The position numbers were made by a program, and so were the translations under genes. Shown here in pieces: positions 1 through 8,400 of a stretch of DNA of 10,560 bases. Under the pieces are notes generated by a model. It was not told the DNA's origin. It saw nothing but the letters and a program-made list of their open reading frames with translations, and ran no database searches. The stretch comes from CAWUIH01 sp963922495. Lineage in GTDB: Bacteria > Pseudomonadota > Gammaproteobacteria > Coxiellales > Coxiellaceae. The stretch spans positions 1-10,560 of the forward strand of contig CAWUIH010000051.1 of assembly GCA_963922495.1 (NCBI GenBank), read 5' to 3'. Each line of letters starts with the position of its first letter. The first letter of the stretch is position 1.

Positions 1-1
1 T

Positions 2-1099
2 GCGGCTGCTTTAAACCAAGCTGAACACCTTCATCAATTAATCACGACAAATGCCGATGCGAATAGCGTTGGTAGAAATAGATGGACTCCACTTCACTGG
101 GCAGCACGTTATAACCATCTAAAGGTGGCGCGGATATTGATCGCGAACGGTGCGGACGTGAACGCAACTACCGACGATTACACATTTTATCCACTCTATG
201 TGTATAACAAACTTCTTTACACGTCATCTTCACTTCATTATGCAGCGCAAGGTGGCTACACGGAGATGGCACGGATGTTGATTACGAACGGTGCCAATGT
301 GAATGCCGCTGACAGTCGTGGGCGGCGGACCCCGCTTTATGAGGCAGCATCTCACGGTCATGTAGAAGTGATACAGATATTGATTGAAAACCGTGCCAAT
401 GTGAATGCCACTGATCGTGATGGGTGGGCACCACTTGATTGGGCAGTGTCTTATGGTCATGCAGGGGCGACACAGATATTGATTGCAAACGGTGCCAACG
501 TAAATGCAGCCAACAATTATATAACTGGAAGACGGTCCCCACTTCATCGTGCAGCAAGACGTCATCGTGGTGCAGAGGTGACGCAGATATTGATTGCAAG
601 CGGTGCCAATATGAATGCAAATGATTATGACGGATGTATTCCACTTCATCTGGCAGCACGTTTCGGTCGTGTGGGTGTGGTAAAACTTTTGCTTACATAT
701 GGGTCTAATCCTTATACTATCGCCAGTGGAAGTGGAGATAATGCATTTCATCTTGCTTCACGTTATCACCATCCTCAGGTTACGGCATGCCTTAATGAGG
801 CCGTGGGTTACTCACCCAGACGCACTCGCCTGGCAATCACTGCGGTTGTGTTCGGATTCGCTACTCTCGTATTTGCATACTTGGCGGCCGTGGCAGCACC
901 TTTTATGGTCAAGGCAGTGGCTGCTTCAGTCATCGTTGGCTTAGTGCTCAATTGGCCAGTCCTGTTAGCTGTGGGTGGTTTGGGCGTCGTAGCTGGGGTT
1001 GGCTATTTACTTAAACATCATTATTGTTACAGTTTGAGATATCCGAGGGATACTCCCGAGCCCGCACAACCTCCTCAACCAAGAGAATTAAAGCGGTAA
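2..1099 (+). CDS. Ankyrin-repeat protein with C-terminal membrane segments (5' end outside window)
   Basis: The frame is open from the window edge, so the true start lies upstream; the internal GTG at 125 is not a credible start because ankyrin sequence (TPLHWAARYNHLKVA) precedes it. The visible 365 residues hold about seven to eight ankyrin units of the form TPLHxAAxxGHxEVxxxLIxxGANVNA, which form a protein-binding solenoid. One unit carries an insertion of roughly 15-20 residues rich in Tyr (DDYTFYPLYVYNKLLY). After the repeats (about 829-1020) comes a hydrophobic stretch of about 60 residues that reads as two membrane segments (AVVFGFATLVFAYLAAVAA, then a Val/Leu/Gly-rich segment). A short Pro-rich basic tail follows (EPAQPPQPRELKR). 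The likely topology is a repeat domain anchored to a membrane by its C-terminus. Such proteins are common in host-associated Legionellales, where some are secreted effectors; secretion here is inference. The binding partner is unknown. Confidence 0.93.
   Translation, partial: AAALNQAEHLHQLITTNADANSVGRNRWTPLHWAARYNHLKVARILIANGADVNATTDDYTFYPLYVYNKLLYTSSSLHYAAQGGYTEMARMLITNGANVNAADSRGRRTPLYEAASHGHVEVIQILIENRANVNATDRDGWAPLDWAVSYGHAGATQILIANGANVNAANNYITGRRSPLHRAARRHRGAEVTQILIASGANMNANDYDGCIPLHLAARFGRVGVVKLLLTYGSNPYTIASGSGDNAFHLASRYHHPQVTACLNEAVGYSPRRTRLAITAVVFGFATLVFAYLAAVAAPFMVKAVAASVIVGLVLNWPVLLAVGGLGVVAGVGYLLKHHYCYSLRYPRDTPEPAQPPQPRELKR
131..625 (+). repeat. DNA-level repeats encoding ankyrin units
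   Basis: A motif close to GATATTGATTGCAAACGGTG followed by CCAAYGTGAATGC recurs near 132, 273, 375, 475 and 585, at spacings of roughly 100-140 bp. The copies are similar in nucleotides as well as in protein, suggesting recent duplication or gene conversion among units. The longer first interval corresponds to the Tyr-rich insertion. Confidence 0.7.
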
Positions 1100-1314
1100 G
1101 GTCAGACTCATTTCAAATAAAGTGAAATGGAATGCGAACTTTAAGAAAATCAAGATGAATGCGTAATGCCCGTCGCTACGCAGACATTTTATGTGGAATC
1201 AGATTAAATAATTAAGAAAGGATTAAAGAATGCTTTTTTATACCGCAGTACTTCATTAATAGGACAAGATGTTAGGATAATAGCAGTAGCTAAAATATCC
1301 GATAAGGAGTTGCG
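1100..1314. other. Intergenic region upstream of the coiled-coil gene
   Basis: This 215 bp AT-rich stretch has no open frame of note. It contains a short inverted repeat just after the ankyrin stop (CATTTCA 1109-1115, TGAAATG 1123-1129, 7 bp stem) without a following T tract, so it is not a convincing terminator. A possible -10 (GATAAT, 1276-1281) has only a poor -35 partner near 1252, so no promoter is called. Confidence 0.5.
1304..1309 (+). promoter_or_regulatory. Ribosome binding site of the coiled-coil gene
   Basis: AAGGAG lies 5 nt before the ATG at 1315. It is the clearest Shine-Dalgarno of any gene in the window and fixes that start. Confidence 0.8.
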
Positions 1315-2613
1315 ATGAATGTTCCACTGAATGGTTTTAATTCACTGAGATTACACGAACACATCGATTTTGAAAATAATGCGCAGGAAGAGCCAGCGCC
1401 GCTTGAAGAGTCTATTACGGTGCATGATCATCAAGGGAATCCTTTTTCATTCACGTTTCCCGCGGCAACTTCTTCCAACGAAGATCTTGCGGATAAAATC
1501 GCTCGGATGAAAGTGGGGTATGCGCGTTTAAAGTCACGCAGTGACCAATCCATTGAATCAGCCCATCAATTAATTGCCCGTTGTCAACGTTACATAGACG
1601 AATACCAAGCACGACAAATGCAAGGTCGTCGCGATTTAGAGCCATTTATTCAACAACAACGCGAGCATATACGGCAAGCACAATACCGTATTGATGCGCT
1701 GACTCAAATTTGCACCTGCGCCGAAACCGCAATCCGATCCGTCGAAATTGAGTTGATGGAGGATGAAGAGGATATTGCGTTTATGAAAAAATTTCATCAG
1801 GAGGAAAGGCAGGTTATTCTCTTATTGAGTGACTTTCGAAATTGGTCGTTGCGTGTCTATGTCAAGCTCATGAATAAGGTCTTGAAAGAAATAGATCTCC
1901 ACCAGTCCAAGCTGGAACAAGAGCCGCAACAGCGAAAGCACTTGCGACATTCTTATCTCGGTGTATATGCAACCATTATCAAAGACATCCATCATGCGAT
2001 GATGCAATTGAATGACCGCTATCAACACCCCAATTACGCTGAAAATTCAAACTTTGAATCTTGGGCGAAAAAAGAAGAAGATAAAATTTTTCGGTTCGAG
2101 AAAGAAATACTGTGTAGAAAACATCGTGACGAAAAGAAATGTGAAGAGGCGGCCAGAGAAATCGCTGAATATTGCGTGACGCTCAAAAAACACTATAGAT
2201 ATAAGCGGCATGTGTATAAGATCATTGCACGCGAAGAAAAAGCATTCCGGACATTAGAAAAGCATTTTCTGCGAACAAGATGGCGCTCTCAGAAGCAACT
2301 GTCTATTCCGCCTTCTGTAATACAGACTGTATTTCGCTGCGCAGGCAATCTATTGTATTTCCTATTTATCAGTTGGTGGAAATCATCCCCCAAAAATCGC
2401 AGGAAGCCAATTGTCATACAGCACTCAATTTGGCTATCACTACCGCAGGTTAAAAGCCTTTTAGGATCCAGCAGCAATTCGCACAGTCGCCTTCAAATGC
2501 GGGGTACCGTGGTCGAAGGTTATTTTAAATCCCACTCCAATGGGGATACACAAAACCGTAGTGATGATTCACCCACCCACTCAGAGATCACCCATGGTCC
2601 CAGATACCATTAA
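1315..2613 (+). CDS. Coiled-coil protein of unknown function, 432 aa
   Basis: I do not recognise the family. The start is set by an AAGGAG site 5 nt upstream. Residues 1-55 are acidic and probably disordered (QEEPAPLEESITVHDHQ). Residues about 55-330 are rich in Lys, Glu, Arg and Gln with heptad-like hydrophobic spacing and read as several long helices or coiled coils (for example KIARMKVGYARLKSR, and the KEEDKIFRFEKEI region). Residues about 335-356 (VIQTVFRCAGNLLYFLFISWW) are hydrophobic enough to be one membrane segment or a buried helix. The last 60 residues are polar and rich in Ser, His, Asn and Asp. There is no signal peptide. The gene follows the ankyrin gene on the same strand after 215 bp. 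A structural or host-interaction role is possible but unproven. The frame resumes as an open, similarly polar stretch beyond the stop, so the C-terminus may be truncated. Confidence 0.8.
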   Translation: MNVPLNGFNSLRLHEHIDFENNAQEEPAPLEESITVHDHQGNPFSFTFPAATSSNEDLADKIARMKVGYARLKSRSDQSIESAHQLIARCQRYIDEYQARQMQGRRDLEPFIQQQREHIRQAQYRIDALTQICTCAETAIRSVEIELMEDEEDIAFMKKFHQEERQVILLLSDFRNWSLRVYVKLMNKVLKEIDLHQSKLEQEPQQRKHLRHSYLGVYATIIKDIHHAMMQLNDRYQHPNYAENSNFESWAKKEEDKIFRFEKEILCRKHRDEKKCEEAAREIAEYCVTLKKHYRYKRHVYKIIAREEKAFRTLEKHFLRTRWRSQKQLSIPPSVIQTVFRCAGNLLYFLFISWWKSSPKNRRKPIVIQHSIWLSLPQVKSLLGSSSNSHSRLQMRGTVVEGYFKSHSNGDTQNRSDDSPTHSEITHGPRYH

Positions 2614-2975
2614 CTGACGGTTCAAGTGTGCAAAAAATATTAACCAATTGTCGACAACACATCGTACGCAATCTGTCTCAGCGACAACCACGTCACCACC
2701 GATCGATACCAATTTTATAACCGTGATGATCACGATACCAATCACAGTGACTCGAACCCCAGCACGTTTCAAACGCACGGCAGTCTCATCGAGCCAGTAT
2801 TGTCGATTTATTACAGGAACATCAGCACACCACAAGTCACCAGAAGAAGTACGGCAACGTAATGGCAAGCATTTATTTGTCTTTTGATATGCATTGCAAT
2901 AAAATTTATCGTTCAGTTTTCAAATTTTGACTATCGACGCGCCATATAAGCAATGTTTTGATAGATGGACAGAAA
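2614..2975. other. Gene-poor region with possible decayed coding tail
   Basis: No gene is called here. In the frame of the upstream coiled-coil gene, after TAA codons at 2611 and 2641, the sequence is open again from 2644 to 2859. It would read as a polar Asp/Asn/His/Ser/Thr-rich peptide (such as NRDDHDTNHSDSNPS) similar in composition to the end of that protein, with no start codon. Open frames on the other phases and strand start only at TTG, lack a ribosome site and match nothing I know. A 13 bp perfect palindrome (2722-2734) and a 10 bp direct repeat (CGATACCAAT at 2704 and 2733) lie inside. From about 2885 onward the sequence becomes AT-rich and leads into the antitoxin promoter. Confidence 0.5.
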
Positions 2976-3004
2976 TTGATAAGTAGTTACTACCATTGTA
3001 CAAT
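2976..3004 (+). promoter_or_regulatory. Sigma-70-type promoter of the YefM-like antitoxin gene
   Basis: TTGATA (2976-2981, 5 of 6 to the -35 consensus) and TACAAT (2999-3004, 5 of 6 to the -10) are separated by exactly 17 bp. The predicted start is near 3011, giving a leader of about 25 nt. The -10 overlaps the inverted repeat at 2995-3016, as expected for an autorepressed toxin-antitoxin promoter. Confidence 0.7.
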
Positions 3005-3016
3005 TATAAGTACAAT
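2995..3016. promoter_or_regulatory. Putative YefM operator (TGTACA-type inverted repeat)
   Basis: ATTGTAC (2995-3001) and GTACAAT (3010-3016) form a perfect 7 bp inverted repeat with an 8 bp AT spacer. Within it TGTACA (2997-3002) and AGTACA (3009-3014) are 12 bp apart centre to centre. From memory, the E. coli yefM-yoeB operator is built of palindromes with TGTACA cores at that same spacing. It overlaps the -10 and start site of the antitoxin promoter, so bound antitoxin would block transcription. Binding itself is inferred. Confidence 0.65.
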
Positions 3017-3035
3017 ATTAACGAAGAGCTAGCCC

Positions 3036-3290
3036 ATGAAAAATATGACTTATTCCGATTTCAGAAGCCATTTGTCATCGGCACTTGATCAAGTCAATGA
3101 TGATCATTCCCCTATTTTGATTACGCGACAGTCTGGAAAGCCGGCTGTTGTGATGTCATTAGAAGATTTCCGTTCTTATGAAGAGACAATCTATTTAATG
3201 TCCAGTGCTAAGAATGCGGAACGCCTTAACCGAGCGATCTGTGAGCTCGAAAAATGCAAAGGAATACCTAGAAATGTCATTAAAGAATGA
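3036..3290 (+). CDS. YefM/Phd-family antitoxin, 84 aa, without visible partner toxin
   Basis: The protein closely follows the YefM pattern. MTYSDFRSHLSSALDQV matches the N-terminal DNA-binding fold. HSPILITRQSGKPAVVMSLEDF is the family hallmark (YefM has PILITRQNGEAAVLMSLEEY). ETIYLMSSAKNAERLNRAI covers the linker and the start of the toxin-binding segment. The length matches the family (about 83 aa). GAAGAG at 3023-3028 lies 7 nt before the ATG. In complete systems the antitoxin neutralises a YoeB/Txe-type ribosome-dependent mRNA nuclease and represses its own promoter. Here the 122 bp up to the convergent gene encode no toxin of about 84 aa, so this is an orphan antitoxin, perhaps kept as an anti-addiction gene or regulator. 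Promoter and operator look intact. Confidence 0.92.
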   Translation: MKNMTYSDFRSHLSSALDQVNDDHSPILITRQSGKPAVVMSLEDFRSYEETIYLMSSAKNAERLNRAICELEKCKGIPRNVIKE

Positions 3291-3412
3291 ACAATGGTCG
3301 ACGTCACCTTATTGGTGATAAGAAAAATTTCTATATAGCGAGATGAATCAAGAGGCTATGCCAGAAATCGTGATCCAACTGCTTTTTCTAGGATGATTGA
3401 TTAAGCAACCAA

Positions 3413-4324
3413 TCAACGGTTGAACAAAAGAAATATATGAGACTTCAAACTATCAAGGAGATCGTAGCGACGACGATACATCGCACGCTTTTTACTTTTG
3501 ACTACCTGTAAAGATTTGCGTGCTGTTTGCAATGGGATCTCAACAAAAGAAGTATCGAAGGATTGAACAGCATATTCTTGCCACAACTGATTATAATCAC
3601 ACACTATCTGTTTCTTACTGCGTCGGGAGCGGCCGTTAGCAATATGTGAGTGATTGGTGACCGCCACCATGCGGCTAGCCCCCATCGCTTGAGCAAAAAG
3701 CTGCATAGCCTCAATCATAAATGACCGTGGACGTAAACCATGATAGGCACGAGTGAACGATTTGATCTGCTGCATACGCTCCTCGTTTTGAATAGGAGGT
3801 CCTTGAATTGCACCGATGACAATTCCCAGGCTATGGTCAACAGCCTGAAAACTCAGAGCGACGCTATAAAATCGCTGGAATCGCTTATCAAGGAGTGAAA
3901 TTAAACAGTTTCCCTCACATTCAAATTGATCCAAATAATGTAGCACTAGCGTAAAACATCCATCAGGCAAAGTAAAAATGACTTTGCCACGTTCAGAGTA
4001 AAATTGATTGATATCACTCAGCTCAAAATATGCCTCCATAAAGTTAAAATGCTCTAATAGTGCTTTAGTTCGTTCTTCTACAGTATAATTCGAGGCAATA
4101 TGAGGACGAAACAGCTTTTCATAAAATCGTGGGTAACGCTCAGTCAAAAAACTAAGAGCTGGCTTAGAGAGTAAACTGTAAAGCTTAGTAAAATGGCGGT
4201 AATGTTTTATTGCCCGCCAATAAAATGAGAGACGCTTGATGAAGGCTTTGCTACCGCTGGAAGGATAAACATAGCGGGCGAGTGCTGCAATAGATAATTG
4301 AGAACGAATATCTTTTTCGTACAT
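3413..4324 (-). CDS. DUF535 (VirK/YbjX family) protein, 303 aa
   Basis: Recognised from the order of family motifs. An N-terminal helical region holds YWRAIKHYRHFTKLYSLL. A central beta-rich part has GCFTLVLHYLDQFECEGNCLISL and IVIGAIQGPP. The conserved YHGLRPRSFMIEAMQLFAQAMG segment follows, then AVTNHSHI, YNQLWQEY and the basic C-terminal SKKRAMYRRRYDLLDSL. About 300 residues is the usual length. VirK (Shigella) and YbjX (Enterobacteriaceae) are linked to virulence-factor localisation, stress and membrane phenotypes, but the biochemical activity is not established. There is no signal peptide, so it is probably cytoplasmic. The gene lies 154 bp beyond the EamA gene on the same strand and converges with the antitoxin gene. 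The ribosome site is weak (GGCTAGATT before ATG). Confidence 0.88.
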   Translation of the reverse strand: MYEKDIRSQLSIAALARYVYPSSGSKAFIKRLSFYWRAIKHYRHFTKLYSLLSKPALSFLTERYPRFYEKLFRPHIASNYTVEERTKALLEHFNFMEAYFELSDINQFYSERGKVIFTLPDGCFTLVLHYLDQFECEGNCLISLLDKRFQRFYSVALSFQAVDHSLGIVIGAIQGPPIQNEERMQQIKSFTRAYHGLRPRSFMIEAMQLFAQAMGASRMVAVTNHSHIANGRSRRSKKQIVCDYNQLWQEYAVQSFDTSFVEIPLQTARKSLQVVKSKKRAMYRRRYDLLDSLKSHIFLLFNR

Positions 4325-4478
4325 AATCTAGCCAGTTGCAACCCAGTTCCATTGATTAATTATCATTTTGGATTAATGCCTCATTATCTGAAGCATTACT
4401 TTCTCAATAAAAAACAATACATTATAAAACATAGATTATAATTCAAATGAACAATAATAGAAACTGAAATAAACTCAA
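4325..4478 (-). other. AT-rich intergenic leader of the DUF535 gene
   Basis: On the - strand this stretch holds two perfect TATAAT hexamers close together (around 4422-4440), either of which could be a -10, but I find no good -35 at 16-18 bp. Promoter activity is likely from composition, but the exact site is not resolved. Confidence 0.4.
4374..4398. repeat. 9 bp stem-loop in the leader between EamA and DUF535 genes
   Basis: TAATGCCTC (4374-4382) pairs with GAAGCATTA (4390-4398) around a 7 nt loop, with one G-T type mismatch pair. Neither side is followed by a clear T tract, so it is not a classical intrinsic terminator. It could still attenuate or stabilise the transcript. Confidence 0.45.
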
Positions 4479-5360
4479 TTAACGCTTTGCAGGTTGGGTT
4501 TTCAGATAAGAGGCAAACTCAGATATAAGAAAGGCAAAGATGATCACCAAACCACCGATAATTACCGATCTGGTAATACTCTCTTTATTAAAAACATAAC
4601 CAAAAATGGTTGCAAAGACGGGTTCAAAAGCATAAATCAAAGCAGCTTTACTGGCGGAAACATACCTTTGATAACGGAATTGTAAAAAAAATACTAGACA
4701 AGTAGCGCCTAACGAACAAAACAATACTGCCCAAAGGCTGAACCAAGTAAAATGAAACACTACAGGACGCAACCTCATATACAGTGACGGCAGTAATAGC
4801 GAAAATAGACTCTGATAGCCCAAAAATATCAGTGTGATTCCCTGTCCCAAGCGTTTGGTAAAATATTGCAACAATACTATGTATAAAGCATAACTCACTG
4901 CACAAGCCAACGTCCATAGATCACCCGCAGTAACGTGAGATAAGTTCGCGCCAGTTAAAATAAATATTCCTAACAAACAAAGCAATGCTGCAACAAAGTC
5001 ATACCAACGTGGTTTATTACGAAGTAATATCAAAGCCAAGAAAGGAACCACGACGACACCAAAAGCGGTAATAAATGCGGAAACCGCAGAGCCAGTAGTT
5101 TCCAGGCCAATCGATTGGAAAACATAGGTTGCACTTTGTGTTAAACCCAACAACAAAGCACCTAAGAGCATAAAAATACTAGTCTTTTTTCGGAAAATGA
5201 TGATAAATGGTGCAAACACTAAAAAGGAAATACCTACTCGAAACACCACAAACAGCGCGGGTGAAATACTGCTTACGGCATCACGTATGAGTGGAAACGT
5301 CATACCCCACAAAGTAGTAACTAAAAAGAGAGCAATATGCGACTTCAATACTTTATTCAT
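4479..5360 (-). CDS. EamA/DMT-superfamily transporter, 293 aa
   Basis: An inner-membrane protein with about ten hydrophobic helices arranged as two EamA repeats. The N-terminus (residues 8-25, LFLVTTLWGMTFPLIRDA) carries the typical WG-x-x-F/x-P-x-x-R signature of the first helix. FGVVVVPFLALILLRNKP (100-117) ends the first repeat. SASKAALIYAFEPVFATIFGYVF (235-257) is the characteristic A-x-EPV-x-A motif of the second repeat. Length is normal for the family. Members export or import amino acids, other metabolites or drugs; the substrate cannot be read from sequence. The gene starts 86 bp after the dnaE stop on the same strand, so read-through from dnaE is possible. There is no good ribosome site before the ATG, which is unusual. 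TAA stop. Confidence 0.92.
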   Translation of the reverse strand: MNKVLKSHIALFLVTTLWGMTFPLIRDAVSSISPALFVVFRVGISFLVFAPFIIIFRKKTSIFMLLGALLLGLTQSATYVFQSIGLETTGSAVSAFITAFGVVVVPFLALILLRNKPRWYDFVAALLCLLGIFILTGANLSHVTAGDLWTLACAVSYALYIVLLQYFTKRLGQGITLIFLGYQSLFSLLLPSLYMRLRPVVFHFTWFSLWAVLFCSLGATCLVFFLQFRYQRYVSASKAALIYAFEPVFATIFGYVFNKESITRSVIIGGLVIIFAFLISEFASYLKTQPAKR

Positions 5361-5446
5361 GACGTTATGATAGCCGATGATGAGGAGGTGTTACATCTTA
5401 AATTTTATTAGCGTCGTTTTGAAAGAACCATTGCGTATTCTCACAA

Positions 5447-8400
5447 TCAATACTCAAATGCAGCAGCAACGGCGCCACAGGCTGTTCGCAACTGTTGTAA
5501 TAATTGATGGCTGGGTTTAATTTTCCAATTCGGTCCTAATTGCAGCTCAGCTTTTGCATGATCACCTTGATAAGATATCGAAATTGGGCAGCGCCCTTGG
5601 TTTTCTTTTGCAATAATGATAGGCAAATGTTGCAATAATATATCAACTTGTTGTTGGCTAGTGACAGTTATATTTAAACGTTTTACCATTTGCTCGCGCA
5701 TTTGGTCCAGCGTTAATACCGTGTCAGCTTTCATTTTAACGCCACCAGAAAATTCATCATCAGATACGGTACCGCGAATAATGAGTATTTCATTTGCACC
5801 GATATGCGATTGGATTTGGTCGTACAGTTCCCCAAATAAGGTAACGTCAATCACACCGGTTTGATCTTCTAACGACAAAATACACAACTTTTTACCACGA
5901 CGTGTCATCACCACACGTAGGTTTGCAAGCATTCCAGCAATGATCGCTGTGCTTTTTACGTCAGGTCTGAGTTGAGCAATGGTGGTTGTTGTAATATTTG
6001 AAATTTCTGTTGAGACCATTTGCATCGGATGGCCGGTTAGATACAAACCTAATGTTTCCTTTTCACCTAACAATCTATCGGCATCATTCCAATCGACTGC
6101 GTCAACATAGTGATCTTCGTCACAAGTGAGATGCTCTTCACCACCAAATAAATCATTTTGACCACAACAGGAATTCCGATTCTTTTGCTCAGCAGTCAAC
6201 AATGCTTTATCTATGCTTTGCATCAATATTGCACGAGTTACATTGAGACAATCCATTGCACCGCTGCGGATCAAAGGCTCGATAACACGACGATTCACCT
6301 TCCGTAAATCAACTCGTTCACAAAAGTCAAACAGACTTGAAAATGGACCATCAGCTTGACGAACCAAAACGATATTTTCGATCGCTGCCTGCCCTGCCCC
6401 TTTTATTGCTCCTAAGCCGTATTCAATTGCACCCTCGGCATTCACAATAAATTGATAATCACCACGATTAATATTAGGTGGTAGCATTTTTAATTGTAAT
6501 TGGCGGCACTCATTAATAAACAACACTACTTTATCAGTATTATCCATGTCTGATGATAATACTGCTGACATATATTCCGCCGTGTAATGAGCTTTCAACC
6601 ACGCCGTTTGGTACGCAATTAACGCATACGCTGCAGAATGCGATTTATTGAAGCCATAACCAGAAAACTTTTCCATTAAATCATAAATATGCGTTGCAAG
6701 CTTTAAACTAATACCGTGCTCTTCAGCGCCTTTAGTAAAAACTGCGCGTTGTTTCGCCATTTCCTCGGCTTTTTTCTTACCCATTGCAGCACGCAATACG
6801 TCAGCTTGACCTAAAGAATATCCTGCCAACACCTGAGCAATTTTCATGACTTGTTCTTGATACAAAATAACACCGTATGTGGTACGTAAAATTGGTTCTA
6901 ATTCAGGATGCGGATAATTTACGGTTTGTTCACCATGTTTACAGGCAATAAACGTATCCACCATACCAGATTGCAACGGGCCAGGTCGAAACAACGCCAC
7001 TAATGCCATAATGTCATCAAAACTATCGGGTTGCAGGCGACGAATCAAATCTTTAATACCGCGTGATTCCAACTGAAATACTGCTGTCGTGGCACAACTT
7101 TTTAATAATGAAAATGTTTTTTCATCGTTCAAAGAAATATTGTCGATATTCAATGGTTGTTTTGTTTCACGAGCACGTCTTCTATTAATTCGTTGCACTG
7201 CCCAGTCGATAATCGTCAGTGTACGTAATCCTAAAAAATCAAATTTTATCAGTCCGGCAGCTTCGACATCATCTTTATCAAATTGTGTCACCACATGCTC
7301 GCTATCTGCTTCACAATAAAGTGGCACAAAATCAATGAGACGAGTTGGTGCGATCACCACACCCCCAGCATGTTTACCAGCATTCCGAGTTAAGCCTTCA
7401 AGTTTCATCGCTAAATCAACCAGGGTTTTTATTTCCGGCTCTTTTTGATAGCGTTCGGCTAACACTACCTCTTGCTGCAACGCTTTTTGCAACGTCATCC
7501 CTAATTCAAACGGTACTAATTTTGCCACTTTATCCACTTGACCATAGGGCATTCCCAATACACGCCCCACATCACGAATCACTGCCTTGGCTGCCATAGT
7601 ACCGTAAGTGATAATTTGTGCGACGGCATCGTGACCATACCGATCAGCAACATAATCAATCACACGATCACGACCTTCCACGCAAAAATCAATATCAAAG
7701 TCCGGCATAGAAACACGCTCAATATTCAAAAAGCGCTCAAATAGTAATTGATGTTCCAACGGATCAAGCGTCGTAATGCCAAGGGAAAATGCTACCAATG
7801 AGCCAGCACCAGACCCTCGACCTGGGCCCACAGGAATATCATTTTTTTTGGCCCAACCAACGAAATCAGCCACAATTAAAAAATAGCCTGGAAAACCCAT
7901 TTTATTGATAACATCAATTTCAAGCTGTAGGCGTTGATAATATTCAGATTTTTTTTCTTCAGGCGTGCTAATTTCTAAAAAGCGTTGCTCCAAACCGTGA
8001 CGGGCTTGTTCTGCAAAATATTTCTCAATCGTCTGTGTCTGTGGTATTGGATAATTCGGTAAATAAATTTTTCCTAAATGTAATTTAACGTTACAGCGCT
8101 TAACAATCTCAACTGTATTTTCAAGTGCTTCAGGAATGTCAGAAAACAATTCCTGCATTTCTTGCGGTGTTTTTAAATATTGCTGTTGGCTGTATTTTTT
8201 AGGGCGTTTCGGGTCATTCAAGGTGTAACCTTGATGAATGCAAACTCGTGCTTCGTGGGCTTCAAAATCTTCTTTTTTCAAAAAACGCACATCATTGGTT
8301 GCGACTACTGGCACTTGGTATTGTAACGCTAAGTGCACAGCAGCATGAAGATAGTTTTCTTCATACGCGCGTTCAGTTCGTTGTAGCTCTAAGTAGAAAT

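Noticed and set aside
230..751. Long antisense frames across the ankyrin repeats
   Set aside because: The repeating Cys/His/Trp-rich pattern is the mirror of the ankyrin repeats; the sense frame is clearly the coding one.
1109..1129. CATTTCA/TGAAATG hairpin after the ankyrin gene as terminator
   Set aside because: Weak AT-rich stem and no T run; kept only as a note in the intergenic entry.
2581..2868. Open frame on - strand, 95 codons with a Val/Ile-rich middle
   Set aside because: TTG start, no ribosome site, overlaps the end of the coiled-coil gene, and no family recognised; probably a composition artefact.
2648..2887. Open frame on + strand, 79 codons, Thr/Ser-rich
   Set aside because: Starts at TTG with no ribosome site, has no recognisable motif, and competes with another open phase of the same stretch.
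3303..3319. Hairpin TCACC-TTATT-GGTGA after the antitoxin as terminator
   Set aside because: 5 bp stem followed by AAGAAAAA on the + strand and no T tract on either strand.
3294..3338. 14-codon frame after the antitoxin as a toxin remnant
   Set aside because: Too short and without similarity to YoeB or RelE motifs; other phases of this gap give only scattered short matches I cannot support.
5380..5424. AGGAGG on the + strand as a ribosome site for a small gene
   Set aside because: No start codon at a suitable distance; the only overlapping GTG gives seven codons before a stop.
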